In this document: piece after piece, positions 63,921 to 64,000 of the stretch
Layout: each line of letters opens with the position of its first letter
Position numbering within the stretch: the first letter of the stretch is position 1
Source: Catalinimonas alkaloidigena
GTDB lineage: Bacteria; Bacteroidota; Bacteroidia; Cytophagales; Cyclobacteriaceae
Assembly: GCF_029504655.1 (NCBI RefSeq)
Contig: NZ_JAQFIL010000001.1
Coordinates: 1,679,001 to 1,743,000, forward strand
Length of the DNA stretch: 64,000 nt
Direction: 5' to 3'
The notes under the pieces: generated by a model
Database searches by the model: none
Told to the model about the DNA's origin: nothing
What the model saw: the letters and a program-made list of their open reading frames with translations, nothing else
Program-made: the position numbers and the translations under genes

Positions 63921-64000
63921 TACCCTTGCGTATCATCCAGTAAAATATCTCCTCCTAAGAACGCTGCCAGGTCATCTACGATGAACTGAAAACCTCCGAA
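63920..64000 (-). CDS. C-terminal end of an upstream transfer gene (partial)
   Basis: The minus-strand frame enters from the window edge and encodes 26 residues ending DILLDDTQG before a TAA at 63920-63922. The TAA shares a base with the ATG of the TraF-like gene. The short tail is not enough to name it; by position a pilin- or TraE-like gene is expected. Confidence 0.5.
   Translation of the reverse strand, partial: FGGFQFIVDDLAAFLGGDILLDDTQG

Overview
The window comes from a member of the Bacteroidota, most likely a Cytophagales-type marine or polysaccharide-degrading bacterium. The grounds are two SusC/SusD pairs, a FecI/FecR-type sigma/anti-sigma pair beside an STN-domain SusC, Bacteroidota-style TAnnTTTG promoters, many SPI/SPII-exported proteins, and conjugation genes of the Bacteroides TraG/J/K/M/N type. 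This placement is from family content only; no species can be named.

Layout. (1) 1-12.0 kb is ordinary chromosome: the lepA 3' end, folD, a decayed four-helix-bundle element, queE, rpmE2, a DNA polymerase III delta'-type gene, hemC, a lipoprotein cyclophilin, an RmlD-like reductase, an AGCS sodium/alanine symporter and a large WG-repeat lipoprotein. (2) 12.2-16.4 kb begins with a tRNA-Pro (anticodon AGG) and continues into mobile-element debris: a broken tyrosine recombinase, a cupin fragment, a truncated serine recombinase and a dead IS630 transposase, followed by an intact IS4-type element. (3) 14.6-26.3 kb (minus strand, with a divergent AgaR/DeoR-type regulator) is a sugar-catabolic operon: an AgaS-type SIS protein, a PfkB kinase, a tagatose-bisphosphate-type class II aldolase, an amidohydrolase, a Gfo/Idh oxidoreductase, a two-domain DUF1080 protein and a GH20 hexosaminidase. 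The GH20 gene is broken twice, by a frameshift and by the IS4 element, whose 10-11 bp target duplication is still visible. (4) 26.8-50.0 kb (plus strand) is a polysaccharide utilisation locus: SusC/SusD, an EamA permease, two right-handed beta-helix proteins on either side of an esterase, an ECF sigma factor, FecR, an STN-SusC/SusD pair and two S1 sulfatases. Three perfectly phased 10-bp repeats upstream of the first susC resemble an AgaR operator, which would link regions 3 and 4 into one regulon for a sulfated GalNAc/galactosamine-containing glycan. (5) 50.1-57.8 kb is an accessory island: a dead IS256 element, a collagen-like glycine-rich exported protein, a 915-aa exported helical/coiled-coil protein, a SARP-like BTAD regulator and an intact IS5-type element with an ATT target duplication. 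(6) 57.8-64 kb (minus strand) is part of a conjugation operon (TraF/VirB3-like, TraG/VirB4, TraJ/VirB6-like, TraK/VirB8-like, TraN/VirB9-like and a short TraM/VirB10-like protein). It runs off the window edge.

The least explained part is the exported pair at 51.5-55.2 kb with its neighbouring BTAD regulator. The best-supported observations are the clean IS4 insertion into the GH20 gene, the phased operator-like repeat, and the four-helix-bundle relic bracketed by inverted repeats.
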